Shown: positions 30,742 to 44,914 of the stretch, piece after piece | How the letters are laid out: each line of letters opens with the position of its first letter | Position numbering within the stretch: position 1 is the stretch's first letter | Program-made: the position numbers and the translations under genes | The notes under the pieces: generated by a model | What the model was told of the DNA's origin: nothing | What the model saw: only the letters and a program-made list of their open reading frames with translations | Databases searched by the model: none | NCBI RefSeq assembly: GCF_029227915.1 | Contig: NC_079885.1 | Location: 17,309,001-17,373,000, forward strand | Length of the DNA stretch: 64,000 nt | DNA from: Hydractinia symbiolongicarpus | Taxonomy: Eukaryota > Cnidaria > Hydrozoa > Anthoathecata > Hydractiniidae | Direction: 5' to 3'

Positions 30742-31967
30742 AATGCACCATCGGGCTGTTTTGTTACAAATCGTGCGATAATTAAATTTGTCGCTAGCTG
30801 CCTCACGCGTCGGTTTTTTTTGTCATTGTTTACTTTTTTTTGTAGTATTTTGTTCTTCTCAGTAATTTTAATTGTATTTGTCATTTATTTTTCTCTCGAA
30901 TTAGGGATTAGCTGAAAAATTCAAGAAAATTTCACCCAAAACATGCCACTTTTTTACATGACTATTTTTACGTTTGGACAAAATTTTTGCTAAAAATCTT
31001 TTTGTATCATAACAGTAGTGTAAAAAACCTCCTTAGCTGTCACTTTTAAAGGTGTTTCCACCCAACCGGTGTCAAGAAATTTCCACTGTCACGTATTATT
31101 CTGAAATAATAATTAGTGGTTATCATAATTAGTGGTAATATTAGGTGGTAGTAGAACGCAACCGAAATTTAAGAATTCTCAAACTCAAAGCGTTTTTAAT
31201 AGTGATTTAAGCTTTGTTGAAACAGCTGAAAGGTTAAATGGGAGGAATTACTATAGATATTATAAGATAGAGCAACCTAAAGCTATATGACATGTGATAT
31301 GTCTGTGAAGCTCAATAACCGATGAGATGAGCTGAAAAGGCGGTTCAGAAAGACATAATAGCGGTCGTTCCAATCTTTCTTAAGTAATCACTATTACTTA
31401 TTGCAACTTCATGGTTAAATAAACTTCATTTCGGTAACTTAATGACGTTAGTATTAGCATAGACTCCCAAAATCTTTAAATTATGGAAATGTGTTTAACA
31501 AACCCTGTTTTGAGAGCATCAAAACAATGTATGTGTTTACTTTTGTACTTGTTTACGGATTCACAGGAACGCATCCTGGGATAACACGAGACAAAATTAA
31601 AGATTTTTGATTGAAAAAGGGCTTAAAACTGTTTTATCAAAGTATTCGTGGATTGTAACGAAAATATGGTAAAGTTATGGATTTGCTTACTAATAAAAAA
31701 TTTCGACGTATTTACTTTGTCAGTACCTTTCTCGAATGAAACAGTATAACCGATCTCAACATTATTTTGTTTCAAAACGACAGTAGAAATGTACATCAGA
31801 AACAGAATAAATTTTATAGTCAGGCATGTCTTCAGGACAATTAAGGCAATCTACCAAGAAAATCAAAATCTTTTACTTCTTGTATCATTTGCAAGCCTCC
31901 GAACTCTTCTGAACATCTATTAAAAACATTTTAACAACTATCTCACCTTAAATGATAATTGTTAAAA
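30742..31967. other. no gene seen
   Basis: AT-rich intergenic sequence without a supported frame or splice pair. Confidence 0.4.
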
Positions 31968-32091
31968 AGGAAGATATTGACGAAACCACGATGTTCGTGA
32001 ATATATCACTGATTATCTACAAAATAGTGAGGAAGATATTGACGAAACCACGATGTTCGTGAATATATCACTGATTATCTACAAAATAGTG
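31968..32091. repeat. perfect 62-bp tandem duplication
   Basis: 31968-32029 is repeated exactly at 32030-32091. It lies at the 5' edge of a decayed LINE and is not a multiple of three, so it would break a frame. Confidence 0.95.
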
Positions 32092-32099
32092 ATCATCTA

Positions 32100-32890
32100 A
32101 GAATGAAAGACAATTTTGAAATTAAAGACTTTAAACAATTATTAAAATACGCGTTTATTCAACAACCAAAACACTGATTGATATTGTTTTAACCAACAAT
32201 GTAACTAGCATCAGTAGTAACATAAATGCCAATTGAAACTTTTTAATTCAACCTCGACGTTCACAACCTTGAATTATCTAAAAAATGTTTTAGCAGATGT
32301 GTTCAATCAACACGCTCTTTTTTCCTTTTTCCTTTAAAGAGATGTGTCAAGAAGAACATATGACCTTGCCTAGACAAAGATGTAAAACGAAAATGAAAAC
32401 CCGAGATCAGCTCATGTACACGGACCGTAAATCAAATAAACTGTCGGAACTGGATGCCTACACACGACAACAAAACTTTAATAGAAATGAGTTAAAAAGA
32501 TCAGAAAGAAAACGCATATAACTTCGTTTATTTCTAGAAAACAGGGGATTTTTCGGACACAGCTCAGAACTAGCAATCAACCAACCACGTTTACTATTGA
32601 CCTCTCAGTGATACAGATTTCTGTAAATATTTTACAAAATTTTGGAGTTGATTGAAGCGTATATCGTTCACCCTCACGAACTTACATAACGAAACAAAAA
32701 ACACTGAAAATCTAGTCCACAGCGACAGACTTTACATTTCAGACAGTCGCTAAGACTGGAGTGAAAAGTCATCGAAAGGAACTCAAACTTAAATGGGCTA
32801 CAGGGTTAGACAACATTTCCAGGTGCTTTCTAAAGGTTGCTTTAAGCGTCATTGCGAAGCCATCAGTGTACGTCATAACGATATCACTGG
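32100..32890 (+). pseudogene. heavily decayed APE-type LINE
   Basis: Scattered frames in order: an endonuclease-like TLIDIVLTNN-type remnant near 32170-32205, a linker KMKTRDQLMYTDRKSNKLSE at 32297-32521, and an RT entry motif LKWATGLDNISRCFLKVA at about 32790-32850. Many frameshifts. Older than the other LINE copies here. Confidence 0.55.
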
Positions 32891-33530
32891 TTTCAGACGA
32901 TTTCTAATTAGCACGAATTTTTTCTGATACTAGAAATTATTAACTAAGGTATCCAGTTTAACCTTTCACCGTGGTCAAAAGGTAAGTTGCCTATCCGAAA
33001 AAATTTCCAAATTTTTTAACCCTTCCGATATTTGTTCCTACATGCAGCCGACAAGTTTTTTATTTCCATGGTTTTGTAATTTTGTGCTTTTTGATTCGTT
33101 AGTTTAAGCAACAACCGCGACTGCCCATCGTTCGCCCGAGTGTGCAGAAAATCTAGATTTAATTTTCGCTCTGTTTACAATATGTTACAATTAAAAATAT
33201 CTGGAAATTAAAATACTCGGTGTCTTAGGTATATCACAGATGGCCTGCTCACAAATACACCCGACAAATATTTTTATCTGTAGCCATATGTAACTAAATC
33301 TGAGGCTTATTGTGAGGTGACTACAAAGTTTCTATCCATGTTTTATTTTGAAATGACGGATAAAAATGCAAATAATTTTTTTCAAAATACAAGAATCTTA
33401 TCTTCCCTTTAAAAGGATCGCGTATTTCAGCCTTTAACTGTATTTAACCATACTTTAATGCCATGAACTTAAATATTCTGCGTCAAGCCTGAGAAAACAC
33501 ATGCAATTTCTCCGAACTGGTTAAATCATT

Positions 33531-33880
33531 CGATCTTAAACCTAGGACATGTTTTGTTAGACTATATCTGGCTGATTTCAATAATGAGAAACGCTTCATG
33601 TTTTTGTACGCGAGGCTTTTTCAAAATTAATATGCAGCCAAAAACAGTTTATCGTTTTCTTGAGGAATGGGTCACTTCGGGAATTCGGGCACTATGACGA
33701 TAGTAGGAAGAAAATCTTGTCTATTGCACCAAACCAGTCCAAAACATAATACCATGTTTCAATTCATTATTTTAATTTTTACTAAAGTTATAGGGCAAAA
33801 TTATGGTTTTTTATACCGCTGACAGCGAAATGGTCATGGAGGCTAATTGGTATGAAGTTATTTTGTAAAACCTGAAGATG
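33531..33880. repeat. dispersed repeat, copy 1 (second copy 58185-58510)
   Basis: Shares blocks AACCTAGGACA, AACAGTTTATCG, TTTTTACCGCTGACA-type and others, in the same order, with about 58185-58510. Non-coding. The second copy adjoins a Helitron-like terminus. Confidence 0.65.
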
Positions 33881-35046
33881 ATTTCACTCTAATGATAATA
33901 AATGTTTTTTTTTAAGATGATTTATCATCAAGCTGTTCAATATATCAAGATATTTAATATCAATTGATTTTTTATAAGACATTCCCAAAATACGACATGA
34001 TTTAACTTTGCAAGGCCCTCAAGCTGGTGTGTAATACAAGGGGGGTATAAGGTCAGACATGTAGCAAAAACCTGTGCTTTTATTTGTAATGGACTTGTGA
34101 AAACATTATAAACACGGTGCAACACTATAGGCAATGACCAACCTACCTATACTAAATCCTCAGCCTGGGCAGCCTTAATTCGCGTGGGTCACACTTGTCC
34201 ACTTAAGGTTTTTCAGGTCGGAACATTATCAAGATTTTCACAGGGAACCTAAAGAATTAACTGCTGCGTTAGTTTTACCGTAACATATTTTTATTAAAGC
34301 AGATAGCTATATGTTTATGATGTTTTCAACCAAAAAACATGTCTTCATAAAAGCATGCATTGTAGGACATTTTTGTCAGCATATCGTACATATTTCCCGC
34401 ATTGTTATTTCATGCATCCATGTTCACTTGTTAGTATGATGGAATGCAATTTATTTGAACGGGTGTTATTGCTACAATCATATGTGCGATTATAATGAGG
34501 TTTTCTATTTATCAACACCTTGTTTCTAAAAAAATACGGAAATTCACAGGTTATACCGTCCTTTATATATTTCTTTTCAACTGTATACAGTATAACATTT
34601 TTCTAGCGCATAAGCAATATACGGGTATTGGTATTATTATGCATCGAAACTTTAAGCCACATCGAAATGTTTTACCCAGCCTTTAACGGCAAGTTGACTG
34701 ACTGTTTAGTTGCAGGTAAATCGTTCACATATGTTGGTTAGACTTAAGGACAGATATTCTGCACATCCAGTGGGGCGTCTGCAGGTGTAATGTCTTCCGG
34801 ACTTCGAGCGTTGAGCACTTCAATTATGTTGCGCTGAGGAAGAGCGCTGTAGTATTAGTGTATTTTACCTTAACGAAGCATAACTTTAACTAGTCATCAA
34901 GTTATGAAATTTAGCGCTATTACTTAAATAGAAAATTACATATGAATTTCGCGGTCATTTTGAAAGTTTACACCTCTAGATTGGCGGAAAATGTCCTTTC
35001 AGACGTCAACGATCTGATGGTTCAATGTTATGTTCAATGTTCTATT
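33881..35046. other. no gene seen
   Basis: AT-rich intergenic sequence. A GC-richer patch near 34760-34850 has no tRNA- or SINE-like box I could confirm. Confidence 0.4.
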
Positions 35047-35164
35047 TCTCTGACTCTCTTTCTCTCTTTTCTTTTTTTCTTTCTTTCTTTCTTTTTTTCT
35101 TTCTTTCTTTCTTTCTTTTTTTTTAGTAGGAAATTATTGAGGGGGGGGGGGGGGGGGGGGGGGG
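35047..35164. repeat. polypyrimidine (TTTC)n tract and 24-nt G run
   Basis: A C/T-only tract of about 75 bp is followed within 20 bp by 24 consecutive G (35141-35164). The G run has strong quadruplex potential. Length may be uncertain from sequencing. Confidence 0.9.
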
Positions 35165-35258
35165 CTGTGGTTACGGCACTAAACTAATTTACTAAAGTCC
35201 AACCATGATACATAAAATATTAAAATAAACCTAGTAGTTAAAAGAAAATTAAACCGAA

Positions 35259-35411
35259 ATAAAAATACTATTGCCGACAAAATAAAAATACTATTGCCGA
35301 CAAAATAAAAGTACTATTGCCGACAAAATAAAAATACTATTGCCGACAAAATAAAAATACTATTGCCGACAAAATAAAAATACTATTGCCGACAAAATAA
35401 ATACTATTCCC
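35259..35411. repeat. 23-bp tandem repeat, about 6.5 copies
   Basis: Unit ATACTATTGCCGACAAAATA plus 3 nt, nearly identical copies; one copy has A to G. Non-coding. Confidence 0.93.
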
Positions 35412-36105
35412 AAAATATCTTACACGTACAGTAAACGTTGTCTATATTGTATTCTCGAAATCTCAAAACAAGATAATCATTTTATTTAAGTTAGTAGAAC
35501 CACCTACGGATTAAAATCACGCTTGCATTAATTTGCACCTTCGCAGTAAAACATTTCATTGATTTAGCTTATAACAAATGAAGAAATTGGGGAAAGAGGG
35601 GAATACTCTATTTTGTATTGAGTAACAAAAGTAAACTGGGTGGTACAGACACAGACTCTGCTAATGATATCGGTAAAAATATCAATTCGATAAATTTTTC
35701 CACTGTAGTTTTAATTAACGAAACAGGATATCATCTTTGGGAAATGCACCTTTCTCTAATTTCATGCATTTTTAAACCTGTTTAAACCTGTTTAAGGTAC
35801 ATTTTGTATATCATGTCCATAAAATTAAAAGAAAAGATAATTTTTAATAACTGTTTATAAAAGAGGACACATAATTAAACAAACCGTTAAAACAAGTTAA
35901 TTGTCTGCCGCGGAACAGCAGTATTAAAGTGGTCATTGTATACAAGATTAATAATGCCTGAAACGAGATTTGTATAAAGTTTGCAAATAACTGAAGTAGA
36001 ACGAAATTTATTTTCAACTTCAACTCTTCTTTTCTTCCAGGTTCCTTTATAATGAGGTTTGAGTGTCATACGACTCTCCGTTATTCTCTTGTCAAATATA
36101 CGAAC

Positions 36106-36448
36106 ATGAGCAGAAATAATACTTTCATAAAAAGATTACGTAATCACATAAAAACGAGACAAGGGGAGCAAAAACTTTGTTCTCGCGTAAGAAAACAATA
36201 TTCAATAGGAAAGGCTCCGAAAAGCTCCAATGTAGCGTTTATCACCAAGAAAAGCATGTAAATTGTCCGTTGAACCTGAAAACAATGCTAGTAATATTTC
36301 TGAAATCGATTTTGACATTGTTGATAGTAATACTAAGGACAATAATACAGGAGCAGAAGACCTTATTAAGAAGAAGGAAGAACTCGTTACCAAACGCCAA
36401 CAGTATACTAACTACGTTATGCAGGCATGTCAAGTATTGAAATATTAA
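36106..36448 (+). other. unidentified coding-like stretch
   Basis: Two frames (basic, starting MSRNNTFIKRLRNHIKT, then acidic with NASNISEIDFDIVDSNTKD and a helical KKKEELVTKRQQ end) look like one frame-shifted protein. A 12-bp inverted pair (CCTGTAGCGTTT) follows near 36563-36602. No family recognised. Confidence 0.2.
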
Positions 36449-36900
36449 CTGCGTTGTTTGGTTTCATTGATCCCGGAATCGATGGTGAAAATATTATTTT
36501 ACATAATAGTCGTAAAATCAAAGGGAATGATACAAGAGACAGAAAGCAATTCTTTTTTAGGGCCTGTAGCGTTTCATTGTCATCTCAGAAAACGCTACAG
36601 GTCCTGGTATGGAGGTTGCGTTGTCGTGTGAATCTTTTTTATTACTTACTACTTAATTTAACTAAACCAAAACATAGATATTGAAACTGTTATGCTGTTG
36701 GGAACCAACAATGCCCAAAACACTTTCACAGGATAGTGTATTTCCTGACCCCGGCAACTCGCATTCATGTTTGTTTTTACAGCATTATATATCATGTTCA
36801 CGACCAATATCGTTTATCGTAAATAAAAGACAAAGTGTTAAAAGAACTATTAACATTATATATTATTCTAGTTTGTATCACTGAGACAAGTTTTCTGTAA

Positions 36901-37900
36901 TAGGATTGATGGTGTTCCACCAGTCGGGATTGTAGCATTGATTGACAAAAATCGTTTAAGACAAGTAAATATGAGATAAAATGTTGAAAGAAGTAGTAGG
37001 ATTGTATTAGTCGACTAGTTCATCAGAAACTGACTTTTCGTAACAGGATTGATGGTTTCAAACCGGGCGAGATTGTTACATGTTTGACCAAAATCACTTA
37101 CGACAAGTATATACGAGATAAAATGATGAATAAAAATAGCAGGACTGTATTAGTCCATTAGTCTCTACTACTGAAACTGACCTTCCGTAATAGGATTGAT
37201 GGTTTCAAACCGGGCGGGGTTGTTACATGTATGACCAAAATCGCTTACGACAAGTAAATACGAGATAAAATGATGAATAAAAATAGCAGGACTGTATTGG
37301 TCCACTAGTCTGTACTACTGAAACTGACTTTTCGAAATAGGATTGACGGTTATAAAGGGGGCGATATTGTAACATGTTTGACCAAAATCGTTTACGACAT
37401 GTAAATACGAGATAAAATGATGAAAAAAATAGTAGGATTGTATTAGTCTACCAGTCTCTACTACTGAAACTGACTTTCTGTAACAGAATTGATGGTTTCA
37501 AACCGGGCGGGATTGTAGCATGTTTGACCAAAATCACTTACGACAAGTAAATACAAGATAAAATGATGAAAGAAATAGCGGGATTGTATCAGTCGACCAG
37601 TCTGTGGTACTGAAACTGACTTTCCGTAACAGAATTGATGGTTTCAAACCGGGCGGGATTGTAGCATGTTTGACCAAAATCGTTTACGACAAGTAAATAC
37701 GAGATAAAATGATGAAAAAATTAGTCCATTGGTCTCTACTACTGAAACTGACTTTTCGAAATAGGATTGACGGTTTTAAACGGGGCGGGATAACATTATA
37801 TTAGTCGACTAGTTTGCATTACAAGAATAGTTTCTTGTAGCAGGGCTCACAGTTTTGTATCCGTTGTACTAGTTTATTGTAGCAGGATTGATAGATCGGA
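36901..37900. repeat. 146-bp satellite, about 6-7 copies
   Basis: Spacing of the GATTGATGGTTTCAAACCGG block is 142-148 bp over six units, then degenerates. Conserved parts include GGGCGGGATTGTAGCATG, TTTGACCAAAATCG and CGAGATAAAATGATGAA. The GGGCGGGATTG block recurs near 52785 in reverse orientation. Confidence 0.92.
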
Positions 37901-39422
37901 TGCAGATGTTGCATAACCAAATTGCCTACACAAAGTACACATAAAACGTATTGATGACACAAAAGCAAAGAGTACATAGATTGTATGCCTCAAACTAATT
38001 TCATGTAACGGATTCAATAATTTTAAATTTGGTTGCTTGTTACAAGTGACAAAATCTAAGCCCTACATACGCGACAAGAGTATTTTATTTTGAGGTTGAG
38101 AGTATTATATTCTGCTGTGAGTTTTTATTTGCAAGTTAGAAAAGACTGATAACTATTTGACCTGCGTTTTTAACATTAAACCAAAGCGAATTTGGTATCA
38201 GAACTCTTCCTATAGTAACAGGAGAGAGAGAAAGAGTATAGAAAATGCCACTACACCTTCCGTAGCAGATTTGGACAGTCTTCGTAAAATTACCTCGGGT
38301 TTATAAGCAGTCTCTTAGGCGGCGGCTTGTTACATGAGGCGGTTGTCCGCATACCACAAGTGCATGGCTAGCGATTATTAAATTAGCGTAAGTTTTGCTA
38401 TCATGCAATTGCTTTATATGCGATTTTTATATTTCAACCTGTGGTGCAACTTTTTCCGATTCGGTTATCTGCGGACGTGTAAGTTTTTTCACAACAGCTC
38501 TAGCGACGGCCTAAGAGACCACCAGTTTGCCTATGGTGAGCGCCAGACTTTTTAAATTTTCGATACTGTTAAGAATATCAACCGAAACGAACAAGGCCAA
38601 ACCAATTTACTAATATCATATACAAATACTTTTTGCTAAAATTTTATTCGTCGAAGAAAAGGCTTCTTGACCAATGACTTCACCTATGATACTTTCAGCA
38701 ACAGCAATGTCGATATTTTCAGCAACCATTACTTTAATAAATAGTTTAATAGTTAAGGTATGCATGCCGGAAAAGTAGTAGACAAGTCCAATAAAGTGTA
38801 GGTAGTAGTTTACGTGTCCTGATCCATATCTCAATTTATATTTACATTATACACAACATTTTCCACTATATACAAACAAGAGATATTTCAGTCTACATTA
38901 AAGCTAATTTTTTCTTTAAAAACGTGTGGTTAAAAGTACAATAATAATGCTATGAAGCATGCTCTGAAAACTTTAAATTGAATTCTAACTTTTAAACGAG
39001 TTCGTAAAACACGTGCTTATACAAATTACGAAAGTAGAGGGTGTAATAACAAGAAGATTCAAGTTTGCTAAAACAGAATCATACATAGGATGTAGTAGAG
39101 AAGACCAATTCCTTTACAGCTCATAAACAAAATATAAACTTTAGAAAGCAGTGCATCAAGCGTTATATACACAAAATAAAATTAAGCAAGGAAACACATT
39201 TTGTCTAATCAAGGTTGTATTTAAAGAAAATGTCAGCTTAAACTTAGTTTCATTAATTAAAACTAGTTGTCAAAAATTAACTCAGTATTATAATCGTCGT
39301 CAAAGTTAGGAAAGTACAGTATCGTGCGTGTTAGCAGTGCTGCCTCTGGGATAACATGCAACATCAATTATAAGAACAATTAGTAAAGAAACAAAAGCAG
39401 AACATTAACATGTTTAATAATT
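37901..39422. other. no gene confirmed downstream of DBF4-like gene
   Basis: Probable 3' flank of the DBF4-like gene. A frame at 38834-38616 (ENIDIAVAESIIGEVIG) lacks convincing splice support. Confidence 0.35.
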
Positions 39423-42400
39423 TTAACGAAGAGTTATTCGTTTTAATGACTGGCATAAGTTCATGGAACAGATGTGTTCATAGTTGTTTTCTTTCGTAGT
39501 GCAAACGAGTACGAATTTGTACAAAAGTAAATTTTTTAGTATATCTTCCCCTTCCAACGCCTTAGTGACACCTTGTTTCGTTAAAGGACCATTAGCAATA
39601 ATATACGAGCACTTTTGACGTATCAGTTGAACATCTTTATCGCAAAATAAACTTCTTCTCTTGCCCTAGTATAACAGAAAGAAATAAAAATAAGTATTTT
39701 TAAATGATATTTCTTCAAAGAACATTCACGGCAATACATTATACACATTGTACCTCTGATAATCTTTGGAGAGCGTACCAAAAAATTAAACCTACTACTT
39801 ACTCTAAATAAAGATTTTTGCTGTGGCACACTACTTGCTGTACTTACAGTTTCCTGAAAAATGTGAAAATGTCATTTAGTTAATCTCAGGTTAAAGCTAA
39901 TTCTCAAGTTTATTTGCCTTCCATGTGAATAGCACAATATGCAATGTATGAGCGGTGCTAAATGCGTTTTTTATACACCTCCCATAAGTTGTATTTACAG
40001 CTTACCAAAATATATTTTCTCAGTTACAAAATTTTCAGGATTAATCAGGAATCGCGATTAAATTCAGAAAAGATATGATTATTTAACGTCAAAGTAAGGA
40101 AACGAAACCTTAAAAAAACTAGCATCTTATAAAAAGAATCAAAAACTGCAGATTTAAACAGAAGCAGATCCGCTACTTACAGTAATTAAAGGTCGCTTAA
40201 CAGGAGTATATCGCATGAAGCTACGGACTTTATACCTGGATTCAATATTACAGAAGAAACATCTAGGGAGAATTTTGTTTGGATCAAGGGATTATAAGGG
40301 AAAGATTATTTTTATGCTGGCCAATGTCAGTGTTAATATGGTTGTTACAAATTCAGAGCCATGTTAATAAATACTACCAATTTTAGGTTATATTTATCGA
40401 TCACTTAATTATGAGAAAAATTCCATCGGGAAAAGTGTTGCTAGCAAGAAAAACCTCACCTTATAAAAACTAAAAATTTCACGTATAAAAGACTGTCCTT
40501 TTACTTGTGCGTGAAAAAGAATTCGTGTTGCGAACATATGCCATTTGTCCATGAACTACGTACTATCATGTCTAACAAAAATCGCTAATCGTGCGTTTCT
40601 ACCTAAAAACGCCTTGAGAATTCACGAGTGATGTTGGGATTAATTCACATCATCACTCGTAGATTTCCAATGCCAAATTCCAGGATGGAAAACATATTTG
40701 ACTATTTTTGTTAAAGAATGAGAAAGGGTTCTGAGCTTGCGGGTAAACTTGAGGAAGCGTGACAAATAGACAGAGTTTGACATGACCAACCTGGCCAATG
40801 AAATAATTAGCTAGCCGCCTAAAAGCAAACTGAAAAAATAGTTTCAAAGTTTAAATGTTCAGCTTCTTCTTTCATCAAACTATCAAAGTCGATATCCTTT
40901 CGTGCAATATCTACTAGGAATCATGGAAAGTTTTTCATACACTAATACAATTATTACAACAACAACACCACCAAACGTAGATTTCCTAAATAAATTATTT
41001 ACTAAGGAATCACCTTTACGTCTACATAACGTCTATAAAAGATAGGCGTAAATTCTGTAGGACAACTTTTTAAAATACTTGCTAAGGGAGGCCCTAAGGG
41101 GAAGCTTATAGCTACACCATCAATTTGATTTTAAACTTTGTTAAAATGCTAGCAGGCTAAATTGGTCACAAGTCCTAGGTAAATTGTTTTGGCTACGAGG
41201 TAGTATTTTAGACACAAATGTGCGAGATCATAAAACATCATTGTTCCTCACTCAAATTTTCTGACATGCGTGACAAGCTTGTCTTTGTAAAGAGCCAAAA
41301 ATATATAATAAAATATAATCTTTTTTCCAATAAGAAGAAATATGAATTACAATTAAAATGCTATGTTTTGTAAATAGAAAAACATTTATAGCATAACCTA
41401 ACAATAAATTGAATGTTCTATAATACTTTTAATGAATTTCAAGCCATGAATTGATCAAGTCAATAACTTGTGTAAATTTATTTTCATCTTATTGCGAATG
41501 TTTGATGCATGTTTGTTGCAAATGTTCAATAAATATCGTGGATGGAAGAACAGATAAATTTTGGCAGCTCTGAACCAGATGTTTCTATTCCATATATAGT
41601 GTTCTGACTCCCTACACTTTTCGCTAGTGAATCATCTTCGCAATTAAGCCAGCACCTAAAATCGATGTAGATTATAATATGGATTATCAATTTTTAACCG
41701 ATAAGTGTATGTGGTCATTATATATTGTCATATAATACTACTACTTTGAGTTTTTAACACCTTTAAACTGTACTGAATAATAATAATAAGTTGTAATTCG
41801 TATTGCAACTACTGTTTAAACTGTGTAGCTGGTTTACTAACTAGGTAACTTAAAGACTAAAAATACTTACAATTAGATTTATCACTGTAGACGCTTCTAT
41901 TTAAAACCAGCTTACTCAAAAGTTAACGTCCTATTACTAACTAGCATCCTAGATTTTCTTTTTACTCTACTTGATATAAGTGAATTTGCACGCGAATCTG
42001 AATGCTAGTCCAACGATGAGATCATCTTGTCGTTAGCAGATTAACTGGAGTTTGGACCAATCTTCTTTCATACACAGCACCAGAAATTTTTATTAAAAAC
42101 AGATAGGTACTTGACATGATGCTGATGATGATGCTAACAAATCATAACTCTAATTGGGACATATCGCTTTTGCTTATGAACTACGAAACGACGGATATCA
42201 CTTAGAAATCAAAGTAAAAAAACTGACGCCCAAAAACTATGAAGCAAAAATATTAGCGTGAGATGAAAAAATATTAGCGTTTTTTCACATATATTCGGAA
42301 ATGCACGCAAAAAATGATAGCTAATTATTTATTTGGAGAATGTCCTGAAGATTTATTTTTCTTTATCAAAACCTAATAGTTAAAATAAAAAGACTATTAT

Positions 42401-44843
42401 ATATTATGACTGAGAAAGAATAAAACGTATCTGCTTCTAATACTTTTCCTCGTAAGAGTTGTTCTAAATTACTGACATTCACTTCTGTTAATGTGTCATA
42501 CTATTATCACTTTGATGAACTAATACAACATACTAAATGCGTAGTTTCATGTAACTACTTATAATATAACATACTTCTCTAAAATCACATTTCCTATTAT
42601 TTCTAAGTACATACTTTTTAGCAGCTTTCTTCTTGCATGCTTCGACAAAGTCGCCACAACCAACTTTTTTAGCTATCAACTGGTCTACTTTATCATAATT
42701 TTTTTTTTTAGTAACGAAGCTTTTATGACGATCACTGTCGAGGTGCTATCAAAACAATAACAATAGCTAAACGAGTCTTTCTGTCAAAAAACTATCATTT
42801 TTATTTTTCCATCGATATAATTCTTGTATCCAAGAAACAGATTTGATCTACAAGAAAAAAAGGGGTCATAGCATACATATACATGTTGTAGTGATGTGTA
42901 ACGTATCTTGCAACATTCACAAAAGCCATCATCGGCAACATCTTGAGGTCTAGGAAGAACATATTTATTACGTGAACATTAATAGAAAGGATCTTAAGAG
43001 ACGTTGTTGGAGTTATGATAAAACGAATACTATTGCGCTTTCTTTTACAAATGTGTAGATTATTAGATGACGCTCAAAAACCTTGAAATCGTAAAAACAT
43101 TTTAGGAAAATCCCCAGTTTCAGCTTGTCAAGATTCAATTTTTAAAGACCTTGATATTTAGATTTACAGTTACCAAAATCACCGTAATTTCAGAAGAACA
43201 CAATCAAGTTTCTTTTTTTTCAGTAAAGTAGCTATACAGCATTCATGGATCTCTGGAGGCAAAATGTATTCAAAATAGTGGAATTAATTACTAACAAAGT
43301 TTTATCCCAAAATAACAAAAGAGGTCTTTTTTTCTTCAATAAAAATGTTATTTCAAATGTCGATAAAATATAGTAGTTATTTATAAAGAAAACAAAGAGG
43401 AATAAAAATTAAGAAAAAAAATAAGAAAATTTGAGCCTATATTCAGTCATTTTGCAAAGAAAATTGAGGCTCAGGTCAAAATACGGTTATCTTTCAAAAA
43501 ACAACGTGTAATGCAGGAATTGTAGAAAATACATCTAGGCATTTTCTACGTTGTTGATTTGTCATACCATAAAAAAAGTTTTTTGCCGCCCACTAGCTGC
43601 AAAGCACCAAGTAATGCTTTTCCAGAAACAGTTAAGAAGTTGTAGTTAGCATAAAATTAAAACACACAGACTCTTACTTTAAAATAGTGACCCTAGGAAT
43701 AAAAAAGAGCACCATAGAGAATACTAATTTAGATGTGAACTGTTAAGATGCCTTGTATCACACGAGTCATGTCTTGTGATTTCCTTGTCGATTTCAAACA
43801 GACAACCCTTTTCAAAGTAAAGATTAGGGATCTTCGTCGTATATATTAATGGCTTGAACAAACTAAAAACATAATAAAGAAACAGGCATATTAACAATAC
43901 GTTCACGGTAACAATTCAAATTTAATCATGAGATTCAGGTTGTAATAAAGCCAAATCATTATTATTTTTATTTACTGAACACGTTAAAACTACACAAGAA
44001 AGGAGAGAGCTACTTACTTTTCACGATCTCTGATAATCATGTAAGGCTCTTTTAATACTATAAAAATAATTGTGTCACAATACACGTTTATTGATGAAAG
44101 GTTATACTTCTCATTGTAAGTGTGCTCACCTTCTACCTCAATTACAGTTTTTTGCCCTTCCTACAATGAAATCATTGATAAATTGAAATAACAAGCAAAA
44201 GTTTTAGTTATTAATTAAGCAATCGTACAAAAATTCAATAAACAAGAATGCTAGTTTTATATATTAACATCTCAGGAAATATGCAACATAAAAACAGCGC
44301 TTGCTACTAGTTTATTATTAGGAAATGAAATTCAGTGATGTAATACATACCTTCAGTTTCAGAATACTTGCATGGGAGATCTTTTTTAGCTAAGAATAAA
44401 AGATAAACATCATATATATATATGATGTTTATTTTTATATAACTTGTAGTGGAAGAAAGAACAGAAGCAGAACCTTGAACACACTAATTTTTTTGAGCCT
44501 TGATAATATGCGAGTTTAACATGCAGTAGGCAAGAAAAAAATTGACTTTGTTTGTGCAAATATAGAAAACGTGAATTCACAATGAAGCTTCTTTTAAATC
44601 ACAGCTCAAGAATACAAACACTACATTTCTTATTTGTGATCACAAAAATCCAAACAACTGCCTTGTGTGCAAGAATATTTGACATCAATTAATAACTTGA
44701 ATTGAAATTATAGAATCCTGGTGAGAATATTTGCTTCTCTGGATCTTTAAATTTTTTACTTTTTACTTTTGTACACTACAAGAAATAATGATTTCTACCT
44801 GATTCTCTATATCTTTTAAATGTAATGGCACACACAAGTTCTT
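39423..44843 (-). CDS. dbf4: DBF4-like Cdc7 kinase regulatory subunit, partial, multi-exon
   Basis: Ten phase-consistent exons: 44843-44799, 44389-44351, 44160-44130, 44057-44018, 43862-43764 (donor GTGTGA weak), 42949-42883, 42745-42615, 40235-40181, 39853-39803 and 39665-39423. Exons 4-5 read PYMIIRD..LFKPLIYTTKIPNLYF..GCLFEIDK, matching motif M of DBF4. Exons 6-7 together give FCECC..Y..L..HLDSDRHKSF, the Dbf4-type zinc finger (motif C). DBF4 activates Cdc7 kinase at replication origins. The N-terminal BRCT-like motif N exons were not found; a hAT element starts 0.6 kb upstream. The last exon is open to TAA at 39423, but an overlapping frame (IRTRLHYERKQL) hints at a frameshift there. Exon 10 could belong to another gene. 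Confidence 0.72.
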
Positions 44844-44914
44844 CTATAAGAAAAAAATGCAGTAAATATTTGGAAGCAAAATAACAGTAAAGTTCCTTAG
44901 AGTTAATAAATTAC

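Noticed and set aside
34760-34850. tRNA-derived SINE head
   Set aside because: No A or B box and no cloverleaf could be drawn.
42118-42145. CTGATGA as a second hammerhead core
   Set aside because: No stem II and no GAAA at the right distance; part of a GATGAT microsatellite-like run.
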